A DNA stretch of 64,000 nucleotides from Streptomyces sp. R302 (GCF_012927245.1 NZ_JABBGE010000005.1:124001-188000), one strand, 5' to 3'; shown: positions 9,401-21,336, numbered from the stretch's first letter. Numbers and translations are program-made. Notes: generated by a model from the letters alone, not told the origin.

Positions 9401-10378
9401 GTGCGTCTCGTCCTGCGCAACCTGGGGTTCTATCTCCTCGCCTTCTGGGCCTCCGTCACCCTGAACTTCCTGCTGCCGCGCCTCATGCCCGGAGACCCCG
9501 TCTCCCGCATGTTCGCCCAGGCCCAGGGGACGATGCGGCCCGAGCAGATAGCCCAGCTCCGGAAACTCTTCGGTCTCGACGAACGGGCCCTGTGGCGCCA
9601 GTACGTCGACTACCTCCACCAGGTCGCCACCGGCGACCTCGGCATCTCCCTCTCCCGCTTCCCGACCCCCGTCTCCGAGGTCATCGGCTCCCAGATCGGC
9701 TGGACCCTCCTCCTCGGCGGCACCGCCCTCATGGTCGCCGCCGTCGTCGGCAACCTCCTCGGGGTGCTGGCCGCCTGGCGGCGCGGCGGGATCCTCGACT
9801 CGGCGTTCCCGCCACTGCTGATCTTCGTGGGCTCGTTCCCGTACTTCTGGCTGGCGATGGGCGCCCTGTACCTCTTCGGCGTCACCCTCGGCTGGTTCCC
9901 GCTGCGGCACGCGTACGACGCCGGGCTCGTCCCCGGCCTCGACGCCGCCTTCCTCGGCAACGTCGCCACCCACCTCGTGCTGCCCGCCCTCACCATCGTG
10001 CTGGTCTCCGTCGGCGGCTGGATGCTCGGCATGCGCAACACGATGATCGCCACCACCGCCGAGGACTACATCACCATGGCCGAGGCGAAGGGGCTCAGCC
10101 CCGCCCGGATCATGCTCCGGTACGCGGCCCGCAACGCGCTCCTGCCCTCCGTCACCAACTTCGGCATGGCGCTCGGCTTCATGGTCGGCGGCGCCCTCCT
10201 CACCGAGGTCGTCTTCGCCTACCCCGGCATCGGCTACCAGCTCCTCAACTCCGTCCAGGCCCTCGACTACCCGCTGATGCAGGGCATCTTCCTCACCCTC
10301 ACCGCGGCCGTCCTGCTCGCCAACCTCGTCGTCGACCTCGTCCACGTCCGCCTCGACCCGCGCGTCCGCGTCCGCTGA
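9401..10378 (+). CDS. ABC transporter permease (DppB/OppB type)
   Basis: 325 residues from a GTG behind AGGGAGGAACGAGCA. Layout is that of DppB/OppB: one N-terminal membrane helix (NLGFYLLAFWASVTLNFLLPRLMPGDPV), an extracytoplasmic segment rich in LFGLDE, then five more helices. The EAA loop that contacts the ATPase is at about EDYITMAEAKGLSPARIMLRYA. It forms the membrane channel with the product of the next gene, 16 bases downstream. Confidence 0.93.
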   Translation: MRLVLRNLGFYLLAFWASVTLNFLLPRLMPGDPVSRMFAQAQGTMRPEQIAQLRKLFGLDERALWRQYVDYLHQVATGDLGISLSRFPTPVSEVIGSQIGWTLLLGGTALMVAAVVGNLLGVLAAWRRGGILDSAFPPLLIFVGSFPYFWLAMGALYLFGVTLGWFPLRHAYDAGLVPGLDAAFLGNVATHLVLPALTIVLVSVGGWMLGMRNTMIATTAEDYITMAEAKGLSPARIMLRYAARNALLPSVTNFGMALGFMVGGALLTEVVFAYPGIGYQLLNSVQALDYPLMQGIFLTLTAAVLLANLVVDLVHVRLDPRVRVR

Positions 10379-10394
10379 GGAAGGAGCCGCCACC

Positions 10395-11323
10395 ATGTCC
10401 GTCCTCGACACCCGGAGAGCCACCGCGCCCACCGCCGCCCCGGCGCCCGCGCGTCCGCACGCCCGCCGGGGCCTGCCGCACCGGGTCCTCGCCGACCGCA
10501 AGGCCCGCACCGGGCTCGCCCTCCTCGCCGGCTTCGCCCTCCTCGGCCTGCTCGCCCCCGTCCTCGCCCCCGGCGACCCCTCGCTCATCGGCGACTCCGG
10601 CGCCACCCCGCCCTCCGCGGACCACTGGCTCGGCACCACCGCCAAGGGACAGGACGTCCTCGCCCTCACCCTGTGGGGCACCCGCACCTCGATGCTGGTC
10701 GGCTTCACCGTGGGGCTCGCCGCCACCCTCGTCGCCCTCCTCGTCGGCCTGGCCTCCGCCTACCTCGGCCGGCTCGTCGACGACGTCCTCACCCTCGTCA
10801 CCAACGTCTTCCTGCTGCTGCCCGGACTGCCGCTCCTCGTCATCCTCGCGGCCTTCCTGCCGCCCGGCACGACCACCGTCGTCCTCGTCCTCACCGTCAC
10901 CGGCTGGGCCGGCTCCGCCCGGGTGCTGCGCGCCCAGGCCGCCTCCATCCGCGGCAAGGACTTCGTGGCCGCCGCCGTCGTCACCGGCGAACGACCGCTG
11001 CGGATCATGTTCCGGGAGATCCTCCCCAACATGGCCTCCGTGGTGATGACCACCGTCCTCGGCTGTGTCGTCTTCGGCATCGGCGCCCAGGCAGGACTGG
11101 AGTTCCTCGGCCTCGGCGACTCCTCGGTCGTCAGCTGGGGCACCAACCTCTACTGGGCGGGCAACGACGGCGCCCTCATGACCGGCGCCTGGTGGGCCTT
11201 CGCCCCCTCCGGCCTCTGCGTCGCGCTCGTCGCCTTCGCCCTCGCCCTCGTCAACTACGCCGTCGACGAGATCACCAACCCGCGCCTGCGGTCCCGGCGC
11301 CGGTCCCGCCGGAAGGAGCAGCA

Positions 11324-11327
<4 letters not shown>
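10395..11327 (+). CDS. ABC transporter permease (DppC/OppC type)
   Basis: 310 residues. After an Ala/Pro/Arg-rich cytoplasmic start there is the DppC layout: a first membrane helix (TGLALLAGFALLGLLAPVLA), the HWLGTTAKGQDVLA motif that precedes the core domain of this family, and five further helices. The EAA loop is at DFVAAAVVTGERPLRIMFREILPN. The stop overlaps the GTG of the ATPase gene by GTGA, indicating translational coupling. Confidence 0.93.
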
Positions 11328-13271
<1,944 letters not shown>

Positions 13272-13275
<4 letters not shown>

Positions 13276-14786
13276 CCCACGACCTGATCACCGCGCCGCA
13301 GCCGCTCGCGGAGGACCTCGCCGAGCGCGCCTTCCGCGACCCGCACCGCCCCCGCTACCACTTCACCGCACCCGGCGGCTGGCTCAACGACCCCAACGGG
13401 CTCACCCACTGGAACGGCGTCTTCCACCTCTTCTACCAGTACAACCCGCTCGCCCCCGCCCACCACCGCATCCACTGGGGCCACGCCACCTCCACCGACC
13501 TCGTCACCTGGACCGACGAGCCCGTCGCCCTCGTCCCCGGCGCCACAGGGCCCGACCGCGACGGCTGCTGGTCCGGCGTCCTCGTCGACGACGGCGGGAT
13601 CCCCACCCTCGTCTACTCGGGCCGCCACGGCGACCGCGAACTGCCCTGCGTGGCCACCGGAAGCCCCGACCTCCGCCACTGGACCAAGGACCCCGGCAAC
13701 CCCGTGATCGCCGCCCCGCCCGAGGGCCTCGACCTCACCGCCTACCGCGACCACTGCGTCTGGAAGGAGGACGGCCGCTGGCGCCAGCTCGTCGGCTCCG
13801 GCATCCGAGGCCGGGGCGGCACGGCGCTCCTGTACGACTCCGAGGACCTGCGCACCTGGCGGTACGCCGGTCCCCTCCTCACCGGCGACGCGCGTGACGG
13901 CCGCTCCGGCGACCCCGACTGGACCGGCACCATGTGGGAGTGCGTCGACCTCTTCCGGGTGGACGGGACGGACGTCCTCGCCTTCTCCGCCTGGGACGAG
14001 GGCACCACCCACCACCCGCTGTACTGGACCGGACGGTACGAGGGCGACCGCTTCACCCCCACCGCCCTGCACCGGCTCGACTACGGGCAGAACCACTTCT
14101 ACGCCCCCCAGTCGACCCGCGACGCCGCCGGCCGCCGCATCCTGTTCGGCTGGCTCCAGGAGGGCCGGGGCGAGGACGCCACCGCCCGCGCCGGCTGGTC
14201 CGGCGTCATGTCCCTGCCCCGCCTCGTCACCCTCGGCGCCGACGGCGCCCTCCACCAGGCCCCCGTCCCCGAACTGGCCCGGCTCCGCCGCGACCACGTC
14301 GCCGTCGGCCCCTTCACCCCGGGCCCCGACCCCGAGGCCGCCCTGGACGCGATCCGGGGCGACCAGCTCGACTTGGAGGCCGCTCTGCGCCTCGCCCCGG
14401 GCGCCGCCGTACGCCTCGGGGTCCGGGAGACCCCCGACGGCGCCGAACGGACCGTCGTCGAACTCGCCAGGGAGACCACCGCCCCGACCGCCGTCCTGCG
14501 GCTGCGCCGCGAGGCGAGCAGCCTCGACCCGGACACCGACACCACCCCCCGCTCCGGGGAGGTGCCCCTCGACGAGGACGGCACCGTCGAACTCCGCGTC
14601 CTCGTCGACCACTCGGCCCTGGAGGTCTTCGCCGGCGGCCGCGCCCTCGCCTCCCGCGTCTACCCGACCCGCCCCGACGAGGCCGTCGGCGTCTCCCTGA
14701 CCGCCACCGGCGAGGCCCGCGTCCACCGCCTGGACGCCTGGCACATGGCCCCGGTCTTCACCGCGCCCCGCGCCCTCTGGCCCTGA
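13272..14786 (+). CDS. GH32 beta-fructosidase, cytoplasmic
   Basis: 504 residues, no signal peptide, so it acts on imported sugar. The five-bladed propeller domain shows the three catalytic motifs: WLNDPNG with nucleophile D40, AYRDH with stabilising D160 (His replaces the usual Pro of RDP), and WECVDL with acid/base E223. A C-terminal beta-sandwich ends with DHSALEVFAGG, the standard GH32 closing motif. Expected reaction: hydrolysis of terminal beta-fructosyl bonds in sucrose, fructo-oligosaccharides or their phosphates. The start codon overlaps the ATPase stop (ATGA), so it is translated from the transporter mRNA. Confidence 0.95.
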
Positions 14787-14799
14787 CCGGCCCCTCCCC

Positions 14800-14832
14800 G
14801 GGAGCGCGCGGCCGTCCGTGCCGCGCGCTCCC
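14800..14832 (+). terminator. Perfect 13-bp hairpin between the two GH32 genes
   Basis: Arm GGGAGCGCGCGGC (14800-14812), loop CGTCCGT, arm GCCGCGCGCTCCC (14820-14832). It starts 14 bases after the first GH32 stop. It could end the transporter mRNA or attenuate reading into the secreted enzyme gene, which begins at 14879 with its own strong GAGGAGG site. Confidence 0.75.
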
Positions 14833-14878
14833 CGTCCCTGTCGTCCTCACGCGCCACCCACCGCCGAGGAGGCCCCCC

Positions 14879-17800
14879 ATGAACACCGTCCCCACCCCCG
14901 CCACCCCCTCCCGGCGGGCCGTGCTCGCCGCCGGGACGCTCGCCGCGCTGCCGCTCGCCCTGACCGCCGCACCCGCCGCCGGAGCCCTGCCGCAGGCCCG
15001 CCGGAAGCGGGTCGCGCCCGCCGGTGCCGTGACCTCGCCCGTACCCGATCCCCTCCCGTACCGGGGGAGTTGGCAGCGCACGGCCGACGGAGGACAGCGG
15101 GCCGCGGCCCCGGCCGGAGCGGCCGCGCTCGCCGTCACCGAGCACCGGACCGGAGCCCGCGCGGGGCTCGCCGTCCGCGTCACCGCCGACCCCGCCACGC
15201 CGGGCGCCCGCGGCGGACTCGTCCTGCGGGCCGCTGCCGACGGCTCCACCGGATACGCGGTCACCCTGGAGCCCGCCGACGGGCGGGTCCGCCTCCTGGA
15301 CCTCGCCGACGGGACCGTCCTCGCCACCGGCACCGGCGGACCGGGCGAACTCCTGGAGGTCACCACCGACGGGCCCGCCCTCACCGTCCACGTCGACGGC
15401 CGGACCGCCCTGGCGACCACCGACCACCGGCACCGCGCCGGGCACACCGGCCTGTACGCCGACTCCGGCACCGTGCTGTTCGGCCCGCCCCGGTCCTGGA
15501 CCGTCACCACCGACCTCACCGGCTGGGCCGGCGACCCCGGCTGGACCCCCACCCCGCTCGGCCTCGCCGCCGACGCCCCCGCCGGCGCCGACATCCGCAC
15601 CGTCGCCGCCGAGGAGGCCCACGACACCTCCCTCCAGGCCGACCTCGTCGTGCACGACCCGTACGCGGTCGCCGCCCTCCTCGTCCACGCCGACGCCACC
15701 GGCAGCCGCGGCTACGCCGTCGAAGTCGACCCCAACCAGGGGTGGTTGCGCCTCTACCGGATCGACGGCGACACCACCCTCGCCACCCACGCCGTCCCGG
15801 TCCTCCCCGGCACCGTCCACCGGATCCGCGTCGAGGCCGCGGGCCGCCGGCTGCGCGTCCACCGGCAGGGCGACTTCCTCCGCCCCGACGGCTACGCCCC
15901 CGTCATCGACACCGAGGACCCGGCACCGGACCCCCACCTCTCCGGCCGGCACGGCCTGCTGGCCTACAACGGCCGGGTGTCCTACGAGAACGTCACCGCC
16001 CCCGGAGCCGGCGAACTCCCGGACGGCACCACCGAGTCGGGCACCTGGACCCGCGACCTCGCCGGCCTCCGCGGCCACGACGGCGTCCGCACCGCTCCCG
16101 CCCCCGACGGCCCCGGCCTCGTCGTCTCCGCCGACGTCCGGCTCGCCGGCGCCCACGCCGCGGGCCTCCTCGTCCGCGGCCACACCGTCCTCCTCGACCG
16201 GCGGGCGGGCGCCGTCCGCCTCCTCGACCACACCCGCGGCACCCTCCTCGCCACCGCCCCGCCGCCCGTCAGACCCTGCCGGGACGGAGACCTCGTCCGA
16301 CTCGAAGTCCACCTTCTGGAAGGGGAGTTCGCGGTGTACGCCGACGGCGTCCGGGTCCTCTCCGCCCCCGCCGTCACCACCGGATCCACCGTGGGGCTCG
16401 TCGCCGACGGCGGCACCGCGTACTTCCGGGAGGTGTATGCGGGCGACGTCCGCGACCACTTCACGGAGCCGTACCGGCCCTCCTACCACCACACCAAGCG
16501 CTCGGGATCGGCCTGCGACCCCAACGGACTCGTGTGGTTCGAGGGGGAGTACCACCTCTTCCACCAGGACCAGGGGCAGTGGGCGCACGCCGTCTCCACC
16601 GACCTGCTGCACTGGCGGGCGCTGCCGCTCGCCCTGGAGCGGAACGCGTACGGCCACTGCTGGTCCGGCTCCGCCGTCGCCGACCTCCACGACGCCTCCG
16701 GGCTCTTCGGCGGCGGCTCCGGCCTCATCGCCTACTACACGAGCTTCCACCCCGACCGGATCGGCGGCAACCAGTCCGTGCGGGCCGCCTACAGCACCGA
16801 CCGGGGCCGCTCCTGGCAGACGTACGGCGGCCCCGAACCGCTGGTCGGCAACCCCGGCGGCCCCGACGGCGGCTGGGACTTCCGCGACCCGAAGGTGCTC
16901 CGCGACGAGGCCCGCGACCAGTGGGTGATGGTCGTCTCCGGCGGCGACCACGTCCGCTTCCTCACCTCCCGCGACCTTCTCCACTGGACGCACGTCAGCT
17001 CCTTCGGCTACGGCCCCTGGGTCACCGGCGGCGTCTGGGAGTGCCCCGACCTCTTCCCGCTGCCCGTCGACGGAGACCCCGACCGCACGGCCTGGGTCCT
17101 GACCCTCTCCACCGGAGCCGTCCGCGCCACCGACGGCTCCGCCGCCGTCCACCTCACCGGCGCCTGGGACGGCACCTCCTTCACCCCCGACCAGGCCCCC
17201 GGCGGCTGGCTGCGCACCGACCACGGACGCGACTTCTACGCCGCCGTCACCTACGACAACACCCCCGACGGGCGCCGGACATGGCTCGGCTGGACCACCA
17301 ACTGGGACTACCCCTTCAGCGCCCCCACCGGCCGCTGGCAGGGCCAGCACAGCGTCCCCCGCGAGCTCTCCCTCGCCTCGGGGCCCGACGGCCACCCCGT
17401 GCTGCGGCAGCGGCCCGTCGCCGAACTCGCCGCCCTGCGCACCGCATCCACCGTCCGCACCGGCCTCACCGCAGGACCCGGCCTGCCCGACCCCTGCGCG
17501 GGCTTCGGGGGGACCGCGTACGAGATCGAGGCCGAACTCGCCTTCCCCGCCGCCGGATCCGCCACCGACTGCGCCTTCCTGCTGCGGGCGAAGGACGGGC
17601 GGGCCGTCCGCGTCGGTTACGACCCCGGGCGCGGACGCCTGTACGTCGACCGCACCGACTCCGGGCGCACCGACTTCACCCGCTGGTTCGCCGGCCGCTC
17701 CGAGGCGCCGCTCGCGGCCCCGCCCACCGGGGACGGCGGTCGCCGCGTGCGGCTGCGGATCCTCGTCGACTCCTCCTCCGTGGAGGTCTTCGGCGGCGAC

Positions 17801-18484
17801 GGCGAGGCCGTCCTCACCAGCCTGGTGCTGCCCGACCCGGACGCGGACGGGCTCTCCTTCACCGCCGAGGGCGGAACCGTCCGGATCGTCACCCTCGCCC
17901 ACCACGCGCTCGCCTCCACCGTCCGGCTCGGCGGCGCCCCCGGGCGCGGCCTGCCTCCCGCACCGCCGCAGGGGGAGTTCCGCACCGACCTCGGCACGCC
18001 CACCGTGCTGCCCGCCGGCCGCTGGGAGCCCACCGGCGCCGGCCTGACCTGCGTCTTCGACCGGGACAGCGACGCCCTGTCCACCCGCCGCTTCGCCGAC
18101 CTCGAACTCACCACCCTGCTGCGGCTCGGCGGCGCCGACGGGGTGCGCGGGGCAGCGTCCCTGCTGTGGCGGGCCTCGGCGGACGGCGCCGACGGATACG
18201 TCCTCAACGTCGACCCCGACCTGCGGGCCGTCCGCCTGGCCGTCCGGCGCGGCGGCGCCTTCGACGACGCGGACGTCCTCGCCCGGGTGCCGCTGCTCGT
18301 GCGGCACGGCGTCACGTACCCCCTGCGGATCGTCCACCGGGGCACCCGGATCCAGGTCTTCCTCGACGGGCGCGGGATCATCGACCTGACCGACCCCGAC
18401 GCCACCTACGCCTCCGGCCACGTCGGCCTGAACGTCTTCGGCGGCCGGGCAGGCCACCAGGACACCTACGCCAAGGAGCTGTGA
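14879..18484 (+). CDS. Tat-exported multidomain GH32 enzyme (levanase/inulinase-like)
   Basis: 1201 residues. A twin-arginine signal (SRRAVLAAG, then a hydrophobic run ending in TAAPAAGA) sends it outside. Residues ~55-530 hold three tandem beta-sandwich modules of the LamG/DUF1080-like kind, each closing with a Gly-Leu-x-Ala/Tyr pattern. The GH32 propeller starts near 532: nucleophile motif is CDPNG (D547; the usual WMN/WLN before it is replaced by SA and Cys), RDPKV (D670) and WECPDL (E721) are intact. A GH32 beta-sandwich (DSSSVEVFGG) and a fourth DUF1080-like module end the protein. It should cut levan or inulin outside the cell, feeding the transporter. Family assignment is strong; the exact substrate is not readable. 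Confidence 0.92.
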   Translation: MNTVPTPATPSRRAVLAAGTLAALPLALTAAPAAGALPQARRKRVAPAGAVTSPVPDPLPYRGSWQRTADGGQRAAAPAGAAALAVTEHRTGARAGLAVRVTADPATPGARGGLVLRAAADGSTGYAVTLEPADGRVRLLDLADGTVLATGTGGPGELLEVTTDGPALTVHVDGRTALATTDHRHRAGHTGLYADSGTVLFGPPRSWTVTTDLTGWAGDPGWTPTPLGLAADAPAGADIRTVAAEEAHDTSLQADLVVHDPYAVAALLVHADATGSRGYAVEVDPNQGWLRLYRIDGDTTLATHAVPVLPGTVHRIRVEAAGRRLRVHRQGDFLRPDGYAPVIDTEDPAPDPHLSGRHGLLAYNGRVSYENVTAPGAGELPDGTTESGTWTRDLAGLRGHDGVRTAPAPDGPGLVVSADVRLAGAHAAGLLVRGHTVLLDRRAGAVRLLDHTRGTLLATAPPPVRPCRDGDLVRLEVHLLEGEFAVYADGVRVLSAPAVTTGSTVGLVADGGTAYFREVYAGDVRDHFTEPYRPSYHHTKRSGSACDPNGLVWFEGEYHLFHQDQGQWAHAVSTDLLHWRALPLALERNAYGHCWSGSAVADLHDASGLFGGGSGLIAYYTSFHPDRIGGNQSVRAAYSTDRGRSWQTYGGPEPLVGNPGGPDGGWDFRDPKVLRDEARDQWVMVVSGGDHVRFLTSRDLLHWTHVSSFGYGPWVTGGVWECPDLFPLPVDGDPDRTAWVLTLSTGAVRATDGSAAVHLTGAWDGTSFTPDQAPGGWLRTDHGRDFYAAVTYDNTPDGRRTWLGWTTNWDYPFSAPTGRWQGQHSVPRELSLASGPDGHPVLRQRPVAELAALRTASTVRTGLTAGPGLPDPCAGFGGTAYEIEAELAFPAAGSATDCAFLLRAKDGRAVRVGYDPGRGRLYVDRTDSGRTDFTRWFAGRSEAPLAAPPTGDGGRRVRLRILVDSSSVEVFGGDGEAVLTSLVLPDPDADGLSFTAEGGTVRIVTLAHHALASTVRLGGAPGRGLPPAPPQGEFRTDLGTPTVLPAGRWEPTGAGLTCVFDRDSDALSTRRFADLELTTLLRLGGADGVRGAASLLWRASADGADGYVLNVDPDLRAVRLAVRRGGAFDDADVLARVPLLVRHGVTYPLRIVHRGTRIQVFLDGRGIIDLTDPDATYASGHVGLNVFGGRAGHQDTYAKEL

Positions 18485-18489
18485 GACCG

Positions 18490-19401
18490 ATGTCCTTCCT
18501 GGTGATCGGCGAGTGCGTCGCCGACATCGTCCGCGACCCCGGCGCCGCCGACGTCGTCCACCCCGGCGGCAGCCCCGCCAACGTGGCCTACGGACTCGCC
18601 CGCCTCGGCCGCGCCACCACCCTGCTCACCCAGCTCGCCGACGACCCCTCCGGGCGGCTCGTCGCCGCGCACCTCACCGGCGCCGGGGTGCGGCTCGCCC
18701 TCGGTGGTGCCCCGGCCCGCACCCCGTCGGCCGTCGTCTCCCTCGACGCGCACGGCCGGGCCACGTACGCCTTCGACATCGCCTGGACCCTGTGCGCCGA
18801 CGAGCCGCCGGCGACCCCGGAGCCGGTGCGCCACGTCCACCTCGGCTCGATCGCGGCCGTCACCGACCCCGGCGCCGCGACCGTGCTCGCCCTGACCGGG
18901 CGGCTCAGGCCCGCCGCCACCGTCAGCTACGACCCGAACGTGCGGCCCGCCCTGATGGGGGAGCACGGGGCGGCCGTGGCCCGGGTCGAGCGGTGCGTCG
19001 CCCTCGCCGACGTGGTGAAGGCGAGCGACGAGGACCTGGCCTGGCTCCACCCGGGCGAGCCGCCGGAGGCGGTGGCCGCGCGCTGGCTGGGGCTCGGGCC
19101 CTCCGTCGTCCTCGTCACCCGGGGCGGGGACGGGGCGCTGGCCGTGACCCGGGAGCACACGGTGGCCGCCGCGGCGCCGCCCGTCGCCGTCGTCGACACG
19201 GTCGGCGCGGGCGACTCCTTCATGTCGGCCGTCCTCGACGCCCTCGCCGGCCGCGACCGGGCCGCGCTCGCCGCCCTCGGCCCCGGCGACCTCGCCGCGC
19301 TGCTGGCCCGGGCGGGCGCCGCGGCGGCCGTCACCGTCTCCCGGGCCGGCGCCCAGCCGCCCGACCGGGCGGAGCTGGACGCGGCGCTCGCCGACCGGTG
19401 A
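18490..19401 (+). CDS. PfkB-family sugar kinase, probable fructokinase
   Basis: 303 residues, five bases after the GH32 stop. It has the ribokinase/PfkB layout: N-terminal GGSPANVAYGLARLG, the substrate region, and DTVGAGDSF with catalytic base D242 and the anion hole made by GAGD. In this setting it would phosphorylate fructose released by the cytoplasmic GH32 enzyme. It closes the locus and converges on the gene ending at 19423. Confidence 0.92.
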   Translation: MSFLVIGECVADIVRDPGAADVVHPGGSPANVAYGLARLGRATTLLTQLADDPSGRLVAAHLTGAGVRLALGGAPARTPSAVVSLDAHGRATYAFDIAWTLCADEPPATPEPVRHVHLGSIAAVTDPGAATVLALTGRLRPAATVSYDPNVRPALMGEHGAAVARVERCVALADVVKASDEDLAWLHPGEPPEAVAARWLGLGPSVVLVTRGGDGALAVTREHTVAAAAPPVAVVDTVGAGDSFMSAVLDALAGRDRAALAALGPGDLAALLARAGAAAAVTVSRAGAQPPDRAELDAALADR

Positions 19402-19422
19402 CGGTGACCGCCCGGGGGGCCG

Positions 19423-20712
19423 TCATGTGCGGGCGTGGCTCGTGATGTCCTCCGCGAACCGCTCGACGAGCTCCGGCGTCACCGTCGGGCGGGCGGCGGC
19501 GATCGCCGCCAGGTAGTCCGCGGTGGACGCGCCCGGCGCCGGGGCGTCCGCGCCCCGGCCGCCGGCGGCGACGAGGTCCCGTTCGAAGGAGGCCTGCGCC
19601 GCCACCCGGGCCGCGTGCTCGATGTCCGCCGGGGTGAACAGGTCGCTGGCGAGGACCAGTTCGTCGATGTCCACCTCGGGTCGGCCGTCGGTGTAGCGGG
19701 ACCAGATGGCCGCCCGGGCGGCCTTGTCGGGCGTACCGATCGGGATCAGGTAGTCGAAGCGGCCGGGCCGCAGGAAGGCCGGGTCGAGGGAGCGGACCGA
19801 GTTGGTCGCACAGACCAGGAGCCGCTCGTCGCCCTCCCGGAACCCCGGGATCAGTTTGAGGAGTTCGTTGGTGACCCCGTGCAGCCCGCCCGGCTGCGCG
19901 GGCTCGGAGCGCACCGGGGCGATCTCCTCGACCTCGTCGATGAAGACGAGGACCCGGTCGAGCTCCGCGATCCGCGCGAAGGCGGTGCGCAGCGCCGCCG
20001 CGAGGTTGCCGCCGTCGGCGAGCCGCGACGGCAGGATCTCCACGAACGGCCAGCCGAGCCGCGAGGCCACCGCGCGGGCGAAGGTCGTCTTGCCGGTGCC
20101 GGGCGGGCCGAAGAGGCAGATCGCCCGGGGCGGCCGGACGCCGTGGCGGGCGGCCCGCTCCGGTTCGGCGAGCGGCAGCACCACCCGCCGCTCGATGAGG
20201 TCCTTCTCCCGCTCCATGCCGGCCACCTTCGCCCACAGGTCGCCGGGCAGGAGCCGGCCGCCGAGGTCGTCGAGGAGTCCGGCGGCGGGCCCGTGCAGCG
20301 GCTCGGTCTTCTCGAAGTACGCGACCGCCGGCTGGCGCGTGTACCCGGCGTTGAGGAGCCCCTCGCCGAGCAGTTCCTCCTCGGGGAGCACGTACGCGAT
20401 CCTCCCCACCCGGGCGGCGACCAGTTTCCGCTCCAGCTCCACCAGGAGGGCGCTGGCCAGGCCCCGGCCGCGCCAGCCGGAGGCGATCGCGACCCGCATC
20501 ACCCAGGCGCGTTCCCCGGAGACGCAGGCGAGCGCGGCGCCGATGGGCACGCCCTGGTGGACGGCGACGACGGCCGGCTGCCGGGAGGTGAGCGCCCCGA
20601 TGCACTCGGCGAGCGAGAAGACGGACTCCTGTCCCAGCTCGGCCGTGGTGTCGATCAGATGGACGACGGCGGCGAGATCGTTCTCGCGGTAGTCGTGGAT
20701 GTGCCAGTTCAC
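19423..20712 (-). CDS. GNAT acetyltransferase fused to AAA+ ATPase
   Basis: 429 residues from a GTG at 20712 (GAGGGG lies 11 bases upstream; no better start). Residues ~1-135 form a GNAT domain with the acetyl-CoA loop at GWRGRGLA (79-86). Residues ~145-420 are an AAA+ module: Walker A GPPGTGKT (202-209), Walker B VLVFIDE (254-260), sensor-1 ATNS (302-305), and the arginine finger region FLRPGRFD (314-320), followed by a helical lid. The AAA part is closest in look to the ARC/FtsH/CDC48 group. The substrate of either domain is unknown; ATP-driven remodelling coupled to acetylation is inference. It is followed by no operon partner. Confidence 0.85.
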   Translation of the reverse strand: MNWHIHDYRENDLAAVVHLIDTTAELGQESVFSLAECIGALTSRQPAVVAVHQGVPIGAALACVSGERAWVMRVAIASGWRGRGLASALLVELERKLVAARVGRIAYVLPEEELLGEGLLNAGYTRQPAVAYFEKTEPLHGPAAGLLDDLGGRLLPGDLWAKVAGMEREKDLIERRVVLPLAEPERAARHGVRPPRAICLFGPPGTGKTTFARAVASRLGWPFVEILPSRLADGGNLAAALRTAFARIAELDRVLVFIDEVEEIAPVRSEPAQPGGLHGVTNELLKLIPGFREGDERLLVCATNSVRSLDPAFLRPGRFDYLIPIGTPDKAARAAIWSRYTDGRPEVDIDELVLASDLFTPADIEHAARVAAQASFERDLVAAGGRGADAPAPGASTADYLAAIAAARPTVTPELVERFAEDITSHART

Positions 20713-20848
20713 CGGTGGTACCGCCCCTCGTGTGCTCGTTGCGGCGAGGCTAGGCGGGGGTGGTGCGGCGGGGCCTGCGCCATCCTGCACAAGGCGTGGC
20801 ACGGAAACGCGCCGCTTCGTCACTGGGCGGAGCGGCGCGGACACGCGT

Positions 20849-20878
20849 ACGGCGGCGTTCCCGGGGGAGCGCCGCCGT
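20849..20878 (-). terminator. Hairpin after the SPW-repeat gene
   Basis: ACGGCGGCG (20849-20857) and CGCCGCCGT (20870-20878) form a perfect 9-bp stem with a 12-base loop, 21 bases downstream of the stop at 20899 on the minus strand. It separates that gene from the GNAT-AAA gene. Confidence 0.6.
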
Positions 20879-20898
20879 GGGGACGGGAAGGTGCTGCC

Positions 20899-21336
20899 TC
20901 ACGTCCTGCGCTTGCTCATCAGCAGTCCGCCCGCGGTGAGGGCGAACAGGCAGACGCACGCGCCGGCGATGACGTTGTTCAGGATCATGCCGGTGTCGGG
21001 GTTCCGGGTGACGACCCACGGGGCGACGATCGTCCAGGCGCCGAGCAGCAGGACCACGAAGTTCAGGTCCTGGGAACGCTCGGGGGCCATCGACGTGCAC
21101 AGGCCGAGGACCGCGAGTGCGATGCCGACGACCAGGTTGGTGATGGCCAGCTCCGGCCGGGCGGCCGCGAAGTGGACCGTGTAGGCGGAGACGGCGATCC
21201 AGACGCCGGCGAGGATGATGAGCTCCTCGACGGCCGCTACTCCTCTGGTCTGCATGATCTGCGCGTAGCGCTCGCGCATCTCGGTCGCGTCGGGGTGTCC
21301 CGCGATGTCACCGGGACGGTGAGAGACGTCGGCCAT
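20899..21336 (-). CDS. SPW-repeat integral membrane protein
   Basis: 145 residues from ATG 21336 with AAGGAGGCGAG upstream. The first ~40 residues are cytoplasmic and charged; four hydrophobic helices follow. The helix ends show the family's W-hinge motif (GAWTIVAPWVV, GVWIAVSAY), with the second repeat being the better preserved. SPW proteins are small membrane proteins of unknown role common in actinobacteria. A cysteine-bearing last helix and a basic tail SKRR end the protein. Confidence 0.85.
   Translation of the reverse strand: MADVSHRPGDIAGHPDATEMRERYAQIMQTRGVAAVEELIILAGVWIAVSAYTVHFAAARPELAITNLVVGIALAVLGLCTSMAPERSQDLNFVVLLLGAWTIVAPWVVTRNPDTGMILNNVIAGACVCLFALTAGGLLMSKRRT

Noticed and set aside
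14660..18457. Minus-strand ORF of 1265 codons opposite the secreted GH32 gene
   Set aside because: It is an antisense shadow caused by high third-position GC; composition is Gly/Val/Glu-rich with no domain, while the plus strand has clear GH32 motifs.
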